DNA of 64,000 nt from positions 1,550,001 to 1,614,000 of the forward strand of contig NZ_JAFBBP010000001.1 in NCBI RefSeq assembly GCF_016907275.1, in the 5' to 3' direction. Source of the DNA: Micromonospora luteifusca. GTDB lineage: Bacteria; Actinomycetota; Actinomycetes; Mycobacteriales; Micromonosporaceae. Positions 1-8,161 of this stretch are shown here, piece by piece; position 1 is the first letter of the stretch, and every line of letters starts with the position of its first letter. Both the position numbers and the translations under genes were made by a program. A model generated the notes under the pieces. The model was not told the origin of the DNA. It was given only the letters and a program-made list of their open reading frames with translations, and made no database searches.

Positions 1-25
1 CCCTGGCCGTGGGTCACACTGAGGC

Positions 26-463
26 GTGCGGAGATCTCTGGGCGCCGGCTGGTGGATCGAGCTGTCGCCTGCCTGGGTGCGGGAGGGCGTCACGGACGGC
101 GTCACCACGTGGCGCGCACCCGGTCGCACGTTGCGGGTGGTGTCCGGAAGCCCGTGGCGTTGCGCCGATGGAGCCGACATCATCGCCTCGCTCGATGCCG
201 ACCTGCCGCCAAACCCGACGGCCAAGATTGGTGAGAGCGGCCGAGACGGGATCGGTCACCGTGCCGCGTGGCTCTACCGCCATGACGGCGATGTCAGGTT
301 CAGCCTCTACGGCTACACCTTCGTCGACACGACATACCTGGAAACGGTCTTTAGCAGCGCCGACACGGCGGACCTCGGTTGGGCCCTCGACGCGTGGCGC
401 TCGGTGACGGTCCGCCGTCAGCGATCAGGCCAGGTGGCCGCCGGGTCGCGAGCGCCGCGCTGA
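26..463 (+). CDS. Hypothetical protein (145 aa)
   Basis: A complete reading frame of 145 codons beginning with GTG. An in-frame stop lies two codons upstream, so it does not continue beyond the window edge. I do not recognise a family. The product looks soluble: no signal peptide or membrane segment, a Trp/Tyr-rich middle (LYGYTF, WIELSP) and an Arg-rich C-terminus. It converges with the regulator at 474-1430, leaving only about 10 bases between the stops. Third-position GC and amino acid composition look like real coding sequence, but function is unknown. Confidence 0.5.
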   Translation: MRRSLGAGWWIELSPAWVREGVTDGVTTWRAPGRTLRVVSGSPWRCADGADIIASLDADLPPNPTAKIGESGRDGIGHRAAWLYRHDGDVRFSLYGYTFVDTTYLETVFSSADTADLGWALDAWRSVTVRRQRSGQVAAGSRAPR

Positions 464-473
464 CGATCAGGCC

Positions 474-1430
474 TCACGGCCGGCCGCCGTCGTCCGGCAG
501 GTGCACCGCCAGCCCGTCCAGCAGACGATCCAGCCCGAACTCGAAGAGCCGGTCCAGGTCGAAGTCGAAGTCGTTGCGCAGAGCCATCCGCAGCAACGGC
601 GAACCGGCGGCGGCCAGTTCCGCCAGCCGCGACTCCTGAAACTCCATCCACTCGTCGTTGGTCAGGCCGGTCTCGCGCTGCGCCTCGATCTCCGGCTCGA
701 TCGCCGTCGCCAACCCCCGCCCGAAGCTGAAGAGCGTGAGGTGCACGTAGAGCTGGGTCTCCGAGTCGAGGCCGAGTCCGTCGAGAGCGTGCAGCACCCC
801 GTCGGTGATCGCCACGGCGTTCGGGGTGAGCTGGGGGCGGGTGATCGACATGGCCGGGGCCAGCCAGGGGTGGCGGCGAAAGAAGCGCCACTCCAACCGG
901 GCGATCCTCGCCAGGTCGGCCCGCCAGCCCTCCGTGCTCCGCGGCGGCACCTTCTCCTCCCCCAACACCGCGTCGATCATGTGCAGCAGCAGCTCGTCCT
1001 TGCCCGCCACGTACCGGTACAGCGACATCGTGGCGACGCCGAGTTCAGTGGCGACGCGGCGCATGGAGAGCTCGGCCATGCCGTCCGCGTCGGCGACGGC
1101 GATCGCGACGGCGACGATGCGTTCCCGGCTCAGCTCGCCCTCGCCTCCCGGCCGCGCCGCGCCACGGGGCCGTCGGGCGCGTTCCGTCGCCGGGACACCC
1201 GCGGGCTCCGGGGCGCTGGCGACGACGGTACCGACGCCGGAGCGCGCCTCGGTCAGTCCCTGCTGGCGCAGCGCGGCGTGCACCTTCGTGGCGGTGGCGA
1301 TGGCGACGCCCCTCTCCTGGCTGATCCGGCGGGCGGAGGGCACCTGGTCGCCGGGGCGCAGCTCACCGGCGACGATGCGGCGCCGGATCTCCTCGACGAT
1401 GCGCAGGTACGGAGCCTCTGGCCGGCTCAC
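474..1430 (-). CDS. GntR-TetR hybrid transcriptional regulator
   Basis: A 318-aa one-component repressor carrying two DNA-binding modules. Residues about 8-70 form a GntR winged helix (LRIVEEIRRRIVAGELRPGD, then PSARRISQERGVAIATATKV). After a Pro/Arg-rich linker (about 71-100), residues 101-158 form a TetR helix-turn-helix (RERIVAVAIAVADADG, LSMRRVATELGVATMSLYRY). The rest is the TetR C-terminal ligand domain of the TetR_C_1 type seen in tetracycline-responsive regulators. It is divergent from the FAD monooxygenase at 1660, and palindromic GTACTAG boxes in the intergenic region are its probable operators. The likely role is ligand-released repression of itself and the monooxygenase; the ligand is unknown. 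Confidence 0.85.
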   Translation of the reverse strand: MSRPEAPYLRIVEEIRRRIVAGELRPGDQVPSARRISQERGVAIATATKVHAALRQQGLTEARSGVGTVVASAPEPAGVPATERARRPRGAARPGGEGELSRERIVAVAIAVADADGMAELSMRRVATELGVATMSLYRYVAGKDELLLHMIDAVLGEEKVPPRSTEGWRADLARIARLEWRFFRRHPWLAPAMSITRPQLTPNAVAITDGVLHALDGLGLDSETQLYVHLTLFSFGRGLATAIEPEIEAQRETGLTNDEWMEFQESRLAELAAAGSPLLRMALRNDFDFDLDRLFEFGLDRLLDGLAVHLPDDGGRP

Positions 1431-1459
1431 CGCGTCACCTCCGCCCGCGCACCGACCTC

Positions 1460-1553
1460 GCGTACTAGTACGCCGATGTCGGGTATTTCACCTCGGTGGC
1501 CCGGCAGTCGACCGACGCGCAGGTGGACCGTACTAGCAGTAGTACTAGTACGG
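1460..1553. promoter_or_regulatory. Palindromic GTACTAGTAC operators
   Basis: A perfect 14-bp palindrome GCGTACTAGTACGC lies at 1460-1473. A second cluster at 1528-1553 contains CCGTACTAG and its inverse CTAGTACGG, with GTACTAGTAC at 1542-1551. All lie between the divergent GntR-TetR regulator and the FAD monooxygenase. Repeated boxes of one core sequence in such an intergenic region are the expected signature of the adjacent repressor; which of its two DNA-binding domains reads them is unknown. Confidence 0.65.
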
Positions 1554-1659
1554 CACTGTCCACCAAATGCCTGGCCAGCAGGGGTATTGCCTCGCGTCGA
1601 ACAGCCCGCATAGCGTGTACGCCACATGATGTACACCGTACACGAACGGGGAATTATCG

Positions 1660-2898
1660 ATGATCAACGGAACGGTTCTCATCTCCGGCGCCAGCATCGC
1701 CGGGCCGGCACTGGCGTACTGGCTACGCCGGCACGGCTTCACTCCGACCGTCGTGGAGGTCGCCCCGGCCCTGCGCCCCGGCGGTCAGGCCGTCGACCTG
1801 CGCGGCGCCGGTCGCGAGGTGGTCGAGCGGATGGGGCTGATACCCCGGGTACGCGAGGACCGGGTCGACGAGCGCGGAGTCGCCAACGTCGACGCGAAGG
1901 GCCGCTGGGTGGCCCGGATGCCCGCTGACCTCTTCGGCGGCGAGGGCATCGTGGCCGAGATCGAGATCATGCGGGGCGATCTGACCCGGATCCTCCACGA
2001 CGCCACCGCGGGTGAGGTCGAGTACCTCTTCGCCGACCGGATCACCGAACTCGACCAGGGCGACACGGGGGTTCGGGTTCGCTTCGCCAGCGGCATGGTG
2101 CGCACGTTCGACCTGGTGGTCGGCGCGGACGGGGTGCACTCGGGCGTACGTCGGCTCGCCTTCGGGGCCGAGCACGAGTACGTGAAGCCGCTCGGCGGGT
2201 ACACCGCGTACTTCACCGTGCCGGATCCGGGTGACCTGAACGACTGGTTCCTCATGTACAACGCGCCCGGCGGGCGGGTCGCGGGGATCCGCCCCGAGCG
2301 GGGTGGCACCGCGAAGGCCATGCTGAGCTTCACCTCGCCGCCACTGGAGTACGACCGGCGCGACGTACGCCAGCAGCAGCGCCTGCTCACCGACGCCTTC
2401 GCGGGGGTGGATTGGCGGGTGCCGGCACTGCTGGATGCGCTGCCGGACGCGCCGGACTTCTTCTTCGACAGCATCTGCCAGGTGCACGTGCCGAACTGGT
2501 CGCGGGGCCGGGTGACGCTGCTCGGCGACGCCGGGTACTGCGGCTCGCCGCTGACCGGTATGGGCACCAGCATGGCGTTGGTCGGGGCGTACGTGCTCGC
2601 CGGCGAACTGGCCTCGGCCGGCGGCGACCACGGGCGGGCGTTCGCGCGCTACCAGGAGGTCATGCGCGACTACGTCCGCCAGTGCCAGGAGTTGCCGCCC
2701 GGCGGGATCGGCGGGTTCGCGCCCCAGAGCCGGCTCATGATCTGGGCGCGGAACCAGTCGATGCGGATGATGGGGCACTGGCCGATGCGCGACATCCTCG
2801 CCCGACAGTTCCAGAAGGCGGACGCCATCACGCTGCCCGACTACGCCACCGCCTCGGCCTCCCGGCCCCACGGCGCGGCACACGGTCAGGTCGGGTAG
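1660..2898 (+). CDS. FAD-dependent monooxygenase (PF01494 type)
   Basis: A 412-aa class A flavoprotein hydroxylase. The N-terminal dinucleotide-binding fold has the glycine pattern ISGASIAGPALAYW (residues 8-21) followed by the acidic VVE strand end. A middle motif LVVGADGVHSGVRR fits the DG motif, and TLLGDAGYCGSPLTGMG (Asp290) is the GD motif that binds the FAD ribityl chain. The length fits TetX-like and aromatic-hydroxylase enzymes using NAD(P)H and O2. Start: ATG with GGGGAA about 10 bases upstream. The divergent TetR-type regulator suggests induction by the substrate, perhaps an antibiotic or aromatic compound; substrate unknown. Confidence 0.85.
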   Translation: MINGTVLISGASIAGPALAYWLRRHGFTPTVVEVAPALRPGGQAVDLRGAGREVVERMGLIPRVREDRVDERGVANVDAKGRWVARMPADLFGGEGIVAEIEIMRGDLTRILHDATAGEVEYLFADRITELDQGDTGVRVRFASGMVRTFDLVVGADGVHSGVRRLAFGAEHEYVKPLGGYTAYFTVPDPGDLNDWFLMYNAPGGRVAGIRPERGGTAKAMLSFTSPPLEYDRRDVRQQQRLLTDAFAGVDWRVPALLDALPDAPDFFFDSICQVHVPNWSRGRVTLLGDAGYCGSPLTGMGTSMALVGAYVLAGELASAGGDHGRAFARYQEVMRDYVRQCQELPPGGIGGFAPQSRLMIWARNQSMRMMGHWPMRDILARQFQKADAITLPDYATASASRPHGAAHGQVG

Positions 2899-3011
2899 CC
2901 GCCGGACGAGACCCGCCACTCTCAACGGATTGCGCCCCCGCCGCTCCGGCGAGTGACGGTCCGCTCGACGGCTTTGCGCCGCCGCGGCATGGTGCGGCAA
3001 CATCAGGCGCC

Positions 3012-3941
3012 GTGACGGCACCAGACACGGTTCCCGAGAACGACGCCCCGGCCGGCAACAACGGCACGCAGCGGTCGAGTCGGCGGGTCAGACACTGGTT
3101 GGTCGGTGCCGGAGTCACCGCCCTGGCCGCCGTACTCGGCATCACCCTCGCCGTACGCGGCGGCGCCACCCCGGCCTGCGCCGCGCCACCAACGGGAAGC
3201 GCCGTCCACAAGGGAAAGGCCAGCTACTACGACGCGGGCCGCTCCGGCGGCACCTGCTCCTTCCCGAGCCCTCCGGCGGACCGGCTCTACGTGGCCCTCG
3301 GCGCATCCGAGTACTCCGGGGCGGCGGCCTGCGGCAGTTACCTGGACGTGAGCGGCCCGAAGGGCCAGGTCCGGGTCCTCGTCATGGACCAGTGCGGCGG
3401 CTGCTCACCTGGCAAGATCGACCTCTCCGAGGAGGCGTTCGCCAAGATCGCCGACCGGGCGCAGGGCATCGTGCCCGTGACGTACCGGGCGGTGGTGAAC
3501 CCTCCGCTCGACGGAGGGCTCACCTTCCGGATGAAGCGCGGCGCCTCGCAGTATTGGTTCGCGGTGCAGATCGGCAACCACGGCAACCCACTCCGCTCGG
3601 TCGAGGCCAAGGGCCCGACCGGCGGTTTCCGCAAGGCGGCGCGTCAGCACGACAACTACTGGACCGTCGAGGGCGGCCTCGGCCCCGGGCCCTACAGCAT
3701 CAGGGTCACCGACGTGTACGGGCGCCAGGCGACCGCCACCATCCGGATGGTCGCGAAGCAGGTCCAACGCAGCACGGCCGCCCTCGCCGGACCCGACGCC
3801 GCCCGTACGCCGAGCAGTTCGCCCTCGGCCCCGCCGACCCCCACCGTCGCGCCCTCCCCGACCTCGGCGGAGACGAGCGCACCGGCGCCGACCGTCGAAG
3901 CCCTCGCCGGCGCGGCCCCGCTCGACGCCCCCCGCTGCTGA
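3012..3941 (+). CDS. Secreted bacterial expansin (EXLX1-like)
   Basis: A protein of about 309 aa starting at GTG 3012; the open frame extends further upstream but overlaps the monooxygenase. A short basic N-terminus precedes a hydrophobic segment (about residues 30-50) that exports or anchors it. Then comes a double-psi beta-barrel (GKASYYDA, YSGAAACGSYLDVSGPKG, VLVMDQCGGCSPGKIDLSEEAF with the conserved Asp pair), followed by an expansin C-terminal CBM63-like domain (FRMKRGASQYWFAVQIGNHGNP). Bacterial expansins loosen cellulose non-hydrolytically. The last 60 residues are an unusual Pro/Thr/Ser/Ala-rich tail ending in Cys, perhaps a wall-spanning spacer. Confidence 0.85.
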   Translation: MTAPDTVPENDAPAGNNGTQRSSRRVRHWLVGAGVTALAAVLGITLAVRGGATPACAAPPTGSAVHKGKASYYDAGRSGGTCSFPSPPADRLYVALGASEYSGAAACGSYLDVSGPKGQVRVLVMDQCGGCSPGKIDLSEEAFAKIADRAQGIVPVTYRAVVNPPLDGGLTFRMKRGASQYWFAVQIGNHGNPLRSVEAKGPTGGFRKAARQHDNYWTVEGGLGPGPYSIRVTDVYGRQATATIRMVAKQVQRSTAALAGPDAARTPSSSPSAPPTPTVAPSPTSAETSAPAPTVEALAGAAPLDAPRC

Positions 3942-3990
3942 CCTATCCTCCCGGCGATCTAGGGCGGTGCACGGTTCTAGAGTGGCCGGC

Positions 3991-4521
3991 GTGCGGATCA
4001 AAGCCGTTGCCGGGACGACCACACTGATGCTCCTCCTGACCTGTGGGGTTGGCTGTGTGCCCTCGGCTCCGCCACCGCACCCGACGAACACTGACCTGAC
4101 GAGGGCCTGGTGCGGGTCCTCCGGCGACCGGATCGACCTGCGCCAGGACGGGTCGTCGCGGCTGAGGCTGATCTCGGACGCCTACCTCTCGCACCTCCTC
4201 GACGACCTCCGCGACACCTGGAGCGACCAGTACGTCTGGGGCACCTACTTCGACGGCCGCCGGCCCGCCTCGGCGCAGGGCACCTGGCTGTTGAGCGAAC
4301 ACGAGCACGAAGACGACGACCATGACGACGAGCACCGATGGGTGCGACTCGACTTCGGGGAACGCACGGCCGCAGCGACACGCGACCCGGAATCCCCGGA
4401 GCGCTACAGATTCGGCGACGCGCTGCTGGTCAGCCACGACGGCAACGGGTTCGAGTTGTTGGCCCTCAACGGGAGGCCTGACCAGGGATGGTCGAGCCGG
4501 TTCACGCCCTGCGCTGATTGA
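3991..4521 (+). CDS. Putative secreted lipoprotein
   Basis: About 176 aa from GTG 3991 (an upstream in-frame GTG at 3967 is possible). The N-terminus (VRIKAVAGTTTLMLLLTCGVGC) is a lipoprotein signal peptide with a lipobox-like LTCGVGC. The mature part is rich in Asp/Glu/His, including an acidic HEHEDDDHDDEH run at about residues 107-118 that could bind metal. No family recognised. It follows the expansin gene by about 50 bases on the same strand and precedes the GH31 gene, so an extracellular role is likely but unspecified. Confidence 0.6.
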   Translation: MRIKAVAGTTTLMLLLTCGVGCVPSAPPPHPTNTDLTRAWCGSSGDRIDLRQDGSSRLRLISDAYLSHLLDDLRDTWSDQYVWGTYFDGRRPASAQGTWLLSEHEHEDDDHDDEHRWVRLDFGERTAAATRDPESPERYRFGDALLVSHDGNGFELLALNGRPDQGWSSRFTPCAD

Positions 4522-4597
4522 TGGGCGGGGTAACAGCGGCATCTGCCGACGTGCACGACCGTTGACGAAAGAGAGAAGGGACACCCGCCAGGGCCGG

Positions 4598-4632
4598 TTG
4601 ACATGTGTTTCGGTCCAGTGACAGCGTTGTCA
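4598..4632 (+). promoter_or_regulatory. Promoter with LacI-type operator upstream of GH31 gene
   Basis: TTGACA at 4598-4603 is a good -35 box. About 17-18 bases further on, where a -10 would lie, is the near-palindrome TGACAGCGTTGTCA (4619-4632), which resembles the TGACA-N4-TGTCA operators of actinobacterial LacI-family sugar repressors. An operator overlapping the -10 region fits repression without inducer. No lacI gene is present in the window. Confidence 0.5.
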
Positions 4633-4669
4633 TCGACTCATTTCTTCCATATGAGACGAGGGGCGCATC

Positions 4670-7465
4670 TTGCTCTATCGGGATTCACGCCGCCGCAGCG
4701 CTACAGCAGCCGCCGCAGCCGGCATTCTCATCACGGGGCTGATCCTCGCTCCGTCCGCGCCGGCCCAGGCCAGCCATCACAAGGCGCAGGACGGAGCCGT
4801 CCGGTCGGGTGACGCACGTTTCGAGGTGCTGTCCCCGACCCTGATCCGCACCGAGTACCAGAAGGACGGCAAGTTCACCGACGCCGCCACGTTCAACGCC
4901 ATCGGGCGCGATGACTTCTCCCGTACGCGTTTCACGAAGCACGTCGAGCACGGTTGGCTCACCATCGAGACCGACGCGATGACGTTGCGTTACCAGGTCG
5001 GCTCGGGCACGTTCACCGCCGACAACCTCACCGTGCAGCTCAAGACCGGCAAGCAGGTCGTGCAGGGCAGCCCCTGGGCCGGCCACACCGCTCCGGACTG
5101 CGCGTTCGGCGCCCTCTGCGAGGCCGAATCGCTGCAGCTGAGCGGTCCCGGCGTGGCCACCGACCACCGGGGATACACCGGGCGCGGCTTCGCGGCCGGT
5201 TTCGCCTCGTCCGGCGACTCGGTCAAGTTCGCGCTCGACGCTCCGGAAGACGGCACCAAGCAGCTCACCGTCCGCTACGCCAACAGCGCTGGCGGCGACG
5301 GCCAGACCGTGGCCCGCACCCTGACTGTTCAGGTCGACGGCGACGCCGGCCACACGCTGACGCTGCCGCCCACCGCGAACTGGGACACCTGGGGCACGGC
5401 CAGCGTGCCGGTCGACCTCACCAAGGGCCGGCACGAGATCAGCGTCGTGCGGGGTCCCAATGACTCCGGCAACGTGAACGTCGACAGCCTCGCGGTGGTC
5501 AACGCGGGTGACTCATTCCCGGCACCGGCCACGCCCCAGCCGCAGCCCCTGCGGTTCGGCACGCTGGGAGAGGCCGAGACCGGCGCGCTGACCGGCGGTG
5601 CGAAGCCCGCGAACGACCACAACGGCGCTTCCGGTACGGGATTCCTGGCCGGCCTGGAAAGCACCACGTCCAGCGACACGCTGACCGTGACGGATGTTCC
5701 GTCCGCAGGTCGCTACCAGGTGCAGATCCGCTACGCCAACGGCCAGGCCGGCTCGCAGCCGAGCCAGGCGCGCACCATGTCGGTCACGGCGGGAACGGCG
5801 GCGCCGGTCACGGCGACCCTTCCGCCGACCAGCGGGTGGGACTACTGGAACACCGTTTCCGTCCCGGTCGACCTCAACAGTGGCACCAACACCGTGACGC
5901 TGGGTTGCCCCACGGACGCCAGCTGCAACGTCAACGTGGACACGGTCGCCGTCACGAGCGCGGCCTCCCCGCTGCTCGCCCCGCACGCGCCGCTCGGCGG
6001 CTACCGCCGGGGCCTGGATGGCGTGTCCGGTTCCGCACTCACCGCTCCGGGCCTGCTCTACCAGGACGGCTGGTACCTGCTCGACGACTCGGCCTCGGCC
6101 CTGAGCAACACCAAGCCCCGGCCCGCCGCCGAGCAGGACGGCTACGTCTTCGCGTACGGGCAGGACTTCAACCGTGGCTTGAAGGACCTGGCGACCCTGA
6201 CCGGGCCCACGAAGCTGCTGCCGAAGTGGGCGTACGGGGTGTGGTACTCCGAGTACTACGACCGCACCGCGACCGAGTTCCAGGACCTGGTGACCCGGGC
6301 CAAGGCCGAGGGTGTGCCGATGGACGTTCTTGTCCTCGACACCGACATCAAGGCGCCGGACAGGTGGAACGGCTGGAGCATCGACCCCAGCCGGATCCCG
6401 GACCCGAAGGCGTTCTTCGACTGGGCCAAGAAGCAGGGCCTGCACACCGGCATCAACATCCACCCGAGCATCCTTGGCTCGGACCCGAAGTTCGCGCAGG
6501 CGCAGGCCACCGCGAAGGGCAAGCTGCAGCGCGTCGGCTGCAACGGCGGTGCCGACTGCTACGCGTTCGACTTCGGCGACCCGGACCAGCTCAAGGCGTA
6601 CATGCATCTCCACGACGAGATGGTGCCGAAGGGCAGCAAGGGCCCGGACCTCTGGTGGTTGGACTGGTGCTGCGACAACACGAAGTCCTCGCTCGCCGGG
6701 GTGACCGGGGACGCATGGATCAACCAGCAGTACGCCGACAAGACCGGTTTCGCCTTCTCCCGGGCGTACGGCTCGTTGCAGGCCGGCGGCTACAGCAGCC
6801 CGACCCCGGTGTCGACCGGACCGTGGGCCGACAAGCGCACCACGCTGCACTTCACCGGTGACACCACCTCCAACTGGGAAACCCTGCAGATGGAGGTCGG
6901 CTACACGCCGGGCGAGTCGGCCGCGACCGGACTGGCCGCGGTCAGCCACGACATCGGCGGGCACACTGGCGGCCTGCAGGAGCCGGGCACCGAACCGGGC
7001 AGCACCAAGCTGCCGGACGACCTCTACGCCCGGTGGGTCCAGTTCGGTACGTTCCAGCCGATCGACCGGCTGCACTCCAACCACAGCGACCGGCTGCCCT
7101 GGCAGTACGGCCCGGTGGCGAGCGCATCGGCCAAGAAGTTCCTGAACCTGCGGGAGGAACTGCTGCCGTACACCTACGCCGCAGCCCAGGAGGCCACCCG
7201 CACGGGTACCCCCATCGTCCGCTCGATGTACCTGGCCTACCCGAATGAGCAGGCCGCGTACGCCACCGCCGGTTCCGAGTACCTCTACGGCCCGGACTAC
7301 CTGGTGGCACCGGTGACGACGCCGGGCAACACCGCCACCACGTCGGTGTGGTTCCCGCCGGGCAACAGCTGGACCGACATCTTCACCGGGAAGACGCATC
7401 AAGGCGGCACCACGCAGAACATCACCACCACGCTGGACACCATGCCGGTGTTCAAGAAGCACTAA
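4670..7465 (+). CDS. Secreted GH31 glycoside hydrolase with two CBM35/6-like insertions
   Basis: A 931-aa exported enzyme. The TTG at 4670 is chosen because a GAGGGG ribosome-binding site sits about 7 bases upstream and the reading gives a proper signal peptide (DSRRRSATAAAAAGILITG, cleavage near AQA). Residues about 45-140 are the GH31 N-terminal beta-sandwich. Two related carbohydrate-binding-like repeats follow (about 145-280 and 296-430), each with a GTGF or GRGF motif and W-D-TWGT or W-D-YWNT. The catalytic barrel starts near 505 (KWAYGVWYSEYYDR). Asp665 in WWLDWCCD is the expected nucleophile and Asp731 in FTGDTTSNWE the acid/base. Substrate (alpha-glucan, xyloside or galactoside) cannot be told. 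Confidence 0.85.
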   Translation: MLYRDSRRRSATAAAAAGILITGLILAPSAPAQASHHKAQDGAVRSGDARFEVLSPTLIRTEYQKDGKFTDAATFNAIGRDDFSRTRFTKHVEHGWLTIETDAMTLRYQVGSGTFTADNLTVQLKTGKQVVQGSPWAGHTAPDCAFGALCEAESLQLSGPGVATDHRGYTGRGFAAGFASSGDSVKFALDAPEDGTKQLTVRYANSAGGDGQTVARTLTVQVDGDAGHTLTLPPTANWDTWGTASVPVDLTKGRHEISVVRGPNDSGNVNVDSLAVVNAGDSFPAPATPQPQPLRFGTLGEAETGALTGGAKPANDHNGASGTGFLAGLESTTSSDTLTVTDVPSAGRYQVQIRYANGQAGSQPSQARTMSVTAGTAAPVTATLPPTSGWDYWNTVSVPVDLNSGTNTVTLGCPTDASCNVNVDTVAVTSAASPLLAPHAPLGGYRRGLDGVSGSALTAPGLLYQDGWYLLDDSASALSNTKPRPAAEQDGYVFAYGQDFNRGLKDLATLTGPTKLLPKWAYGVWYSEYYDRTATEFQDLVTRAKAEGVPMDVLVLDTDIKAPDRWNGWSIDPSRIPDPKAFFDWAKKQGLHTGINIHPSILGSDPKFAQAQATAKGKLQRVGCNGGADCYAFDFGDPDQLKAYMHLHDEMVPKGSKGPDLWWLDWCCDNTKSSLAGVTGDAWINQQYADKTGFAFSRAYGSLQAGGYSSPTPVSTGPWADKRTTLHFTGDTTSNWETLQMEVGYTPGESAATGLAAVSHDIGGHTGGLQEPGTEPGSTKLPDDLYARWVQFGTFQPIDRLHSNHSDRLPWQYGPVASASAKKFLNLREELLPYTYAAAQEATRTGTPIVRSMYLAYPNEQAAYATAGSEYLYGPDYLVAPVTTPGNTATTSVWFPPGNSWTDIFTGKTHQGGTTQNITTTLDTMPVFKKH

Positions 7466-7488
7466 AGCCTGTTTGCAGAGATCCGGAC

Positions 7489-7520
7489 ACCGGCCGGGTG
7501 GGGCAACCCACCCGGCCGGT
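7489..7520 (+). terminator. Rho-independent-type terminator of GH31 gene
   Basis: A perfect 14-bp stem (7489-7502 pairing with 7507-7520) closed by a GCAA tetraloop lies 23 bases after the GH31 stop. It is followed by a T-rich TCGTTGTTTG. It can also serve the minus-strand gene remnant ending at 7538. Confidence 0.85.
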
Positions 7521-7537
7521 TCGTTGTTTGGCTGAGC

Positions 7538-7805
7538 TCAGCGTCGGTGGGGCCGGCGGGCCAGCGACAACCAGCCGAGGAACCTGGCGTGCAGCGCCGG
7601 CAGGTCTGGGCGCAGCCCCAGGCCGTACACGTCGTCGATCGGCCTCCTGCATCGACGCGGCCAGGTAGAACGCCAGCGCGATCGAATGACCGTAGAACTC
7701 GGTCGCAAGGGCGAGCTGTGCCGGGCTACACGGCCAGGGCGCCACGCAGTTGCGGCACAGCCACGCCGGACGCATCGGCAGGTGCGGGCGAGGGCGCCCG
7801 TTCAT
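7538..7805 (-). pseudogene. Frameshifted small actinobacterial protein gene
   Basis: From ATG 7805 the frame reads MNGRPRPHLPMRPAWLCRNC, then APWPCSPAQLALATEFYGHS and FYLAASMQEA. This matches, from memory, a small Cys-containing family of about 85-95 aa common in actinomycetes and sometimes mis-annotated as flavin reductase. Just after MQEA the coding continues in another frame: removing one base near 7640 restores IDDVYGLGLRPDLPALHARF followed by LGWLSLARRPHRR and a TGA at 7538-7540. The unshifted frame instead gives low-complexity Arg/Pro sequence. So either the gene is broken by a +1 indel or there is a sequencing error. Confidence 0.7.
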
Positions 7806-8161
7806 CCGACCCGTACCGGGTTCCGCCGGCGTTGGCTGGCCTGGTCGGTTTGGCGGGCAGGGCCTGCAACCGCACGCCCGCACGCATCACGTGGCTGCCC
7901 GGCAGCATGAGAAACCACACCTACACCACCCGTCGGCAGATTGGGCACCAACTTCCTCCTTCCCGGGTTCAGCGTTCAGCCAGGGGAAACCTAAGCAGGT
8001 TCGATTCGGGGTGTGCGCTAAATGCAGCAGGCTGATATCCCGCCACTCCTAAGCACTCCTCTTCCGTGGCAATTCAAGCTCGTAGCACTCCGACCCTGAG
8101 CGACCTATTAATAAGCAAGCGCTTGACAGCGCGACGGCTAGTTGACGCACCTTTGGCCGCC
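7806..8161. other. Intergenic region, no gene recognised
   Basis: About 356 bases between the frameshifted gene and the NACHT gene. Composition shifts here from GC-rich to visibly AT-richer (for example TTAATAAGCAAGCG near 8110), marking the start of the atypical stretch. Short open frames exist, but none has a recognisable product. No tRNA-like or att-like sequence was found by eye. Confidence 0.5.
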
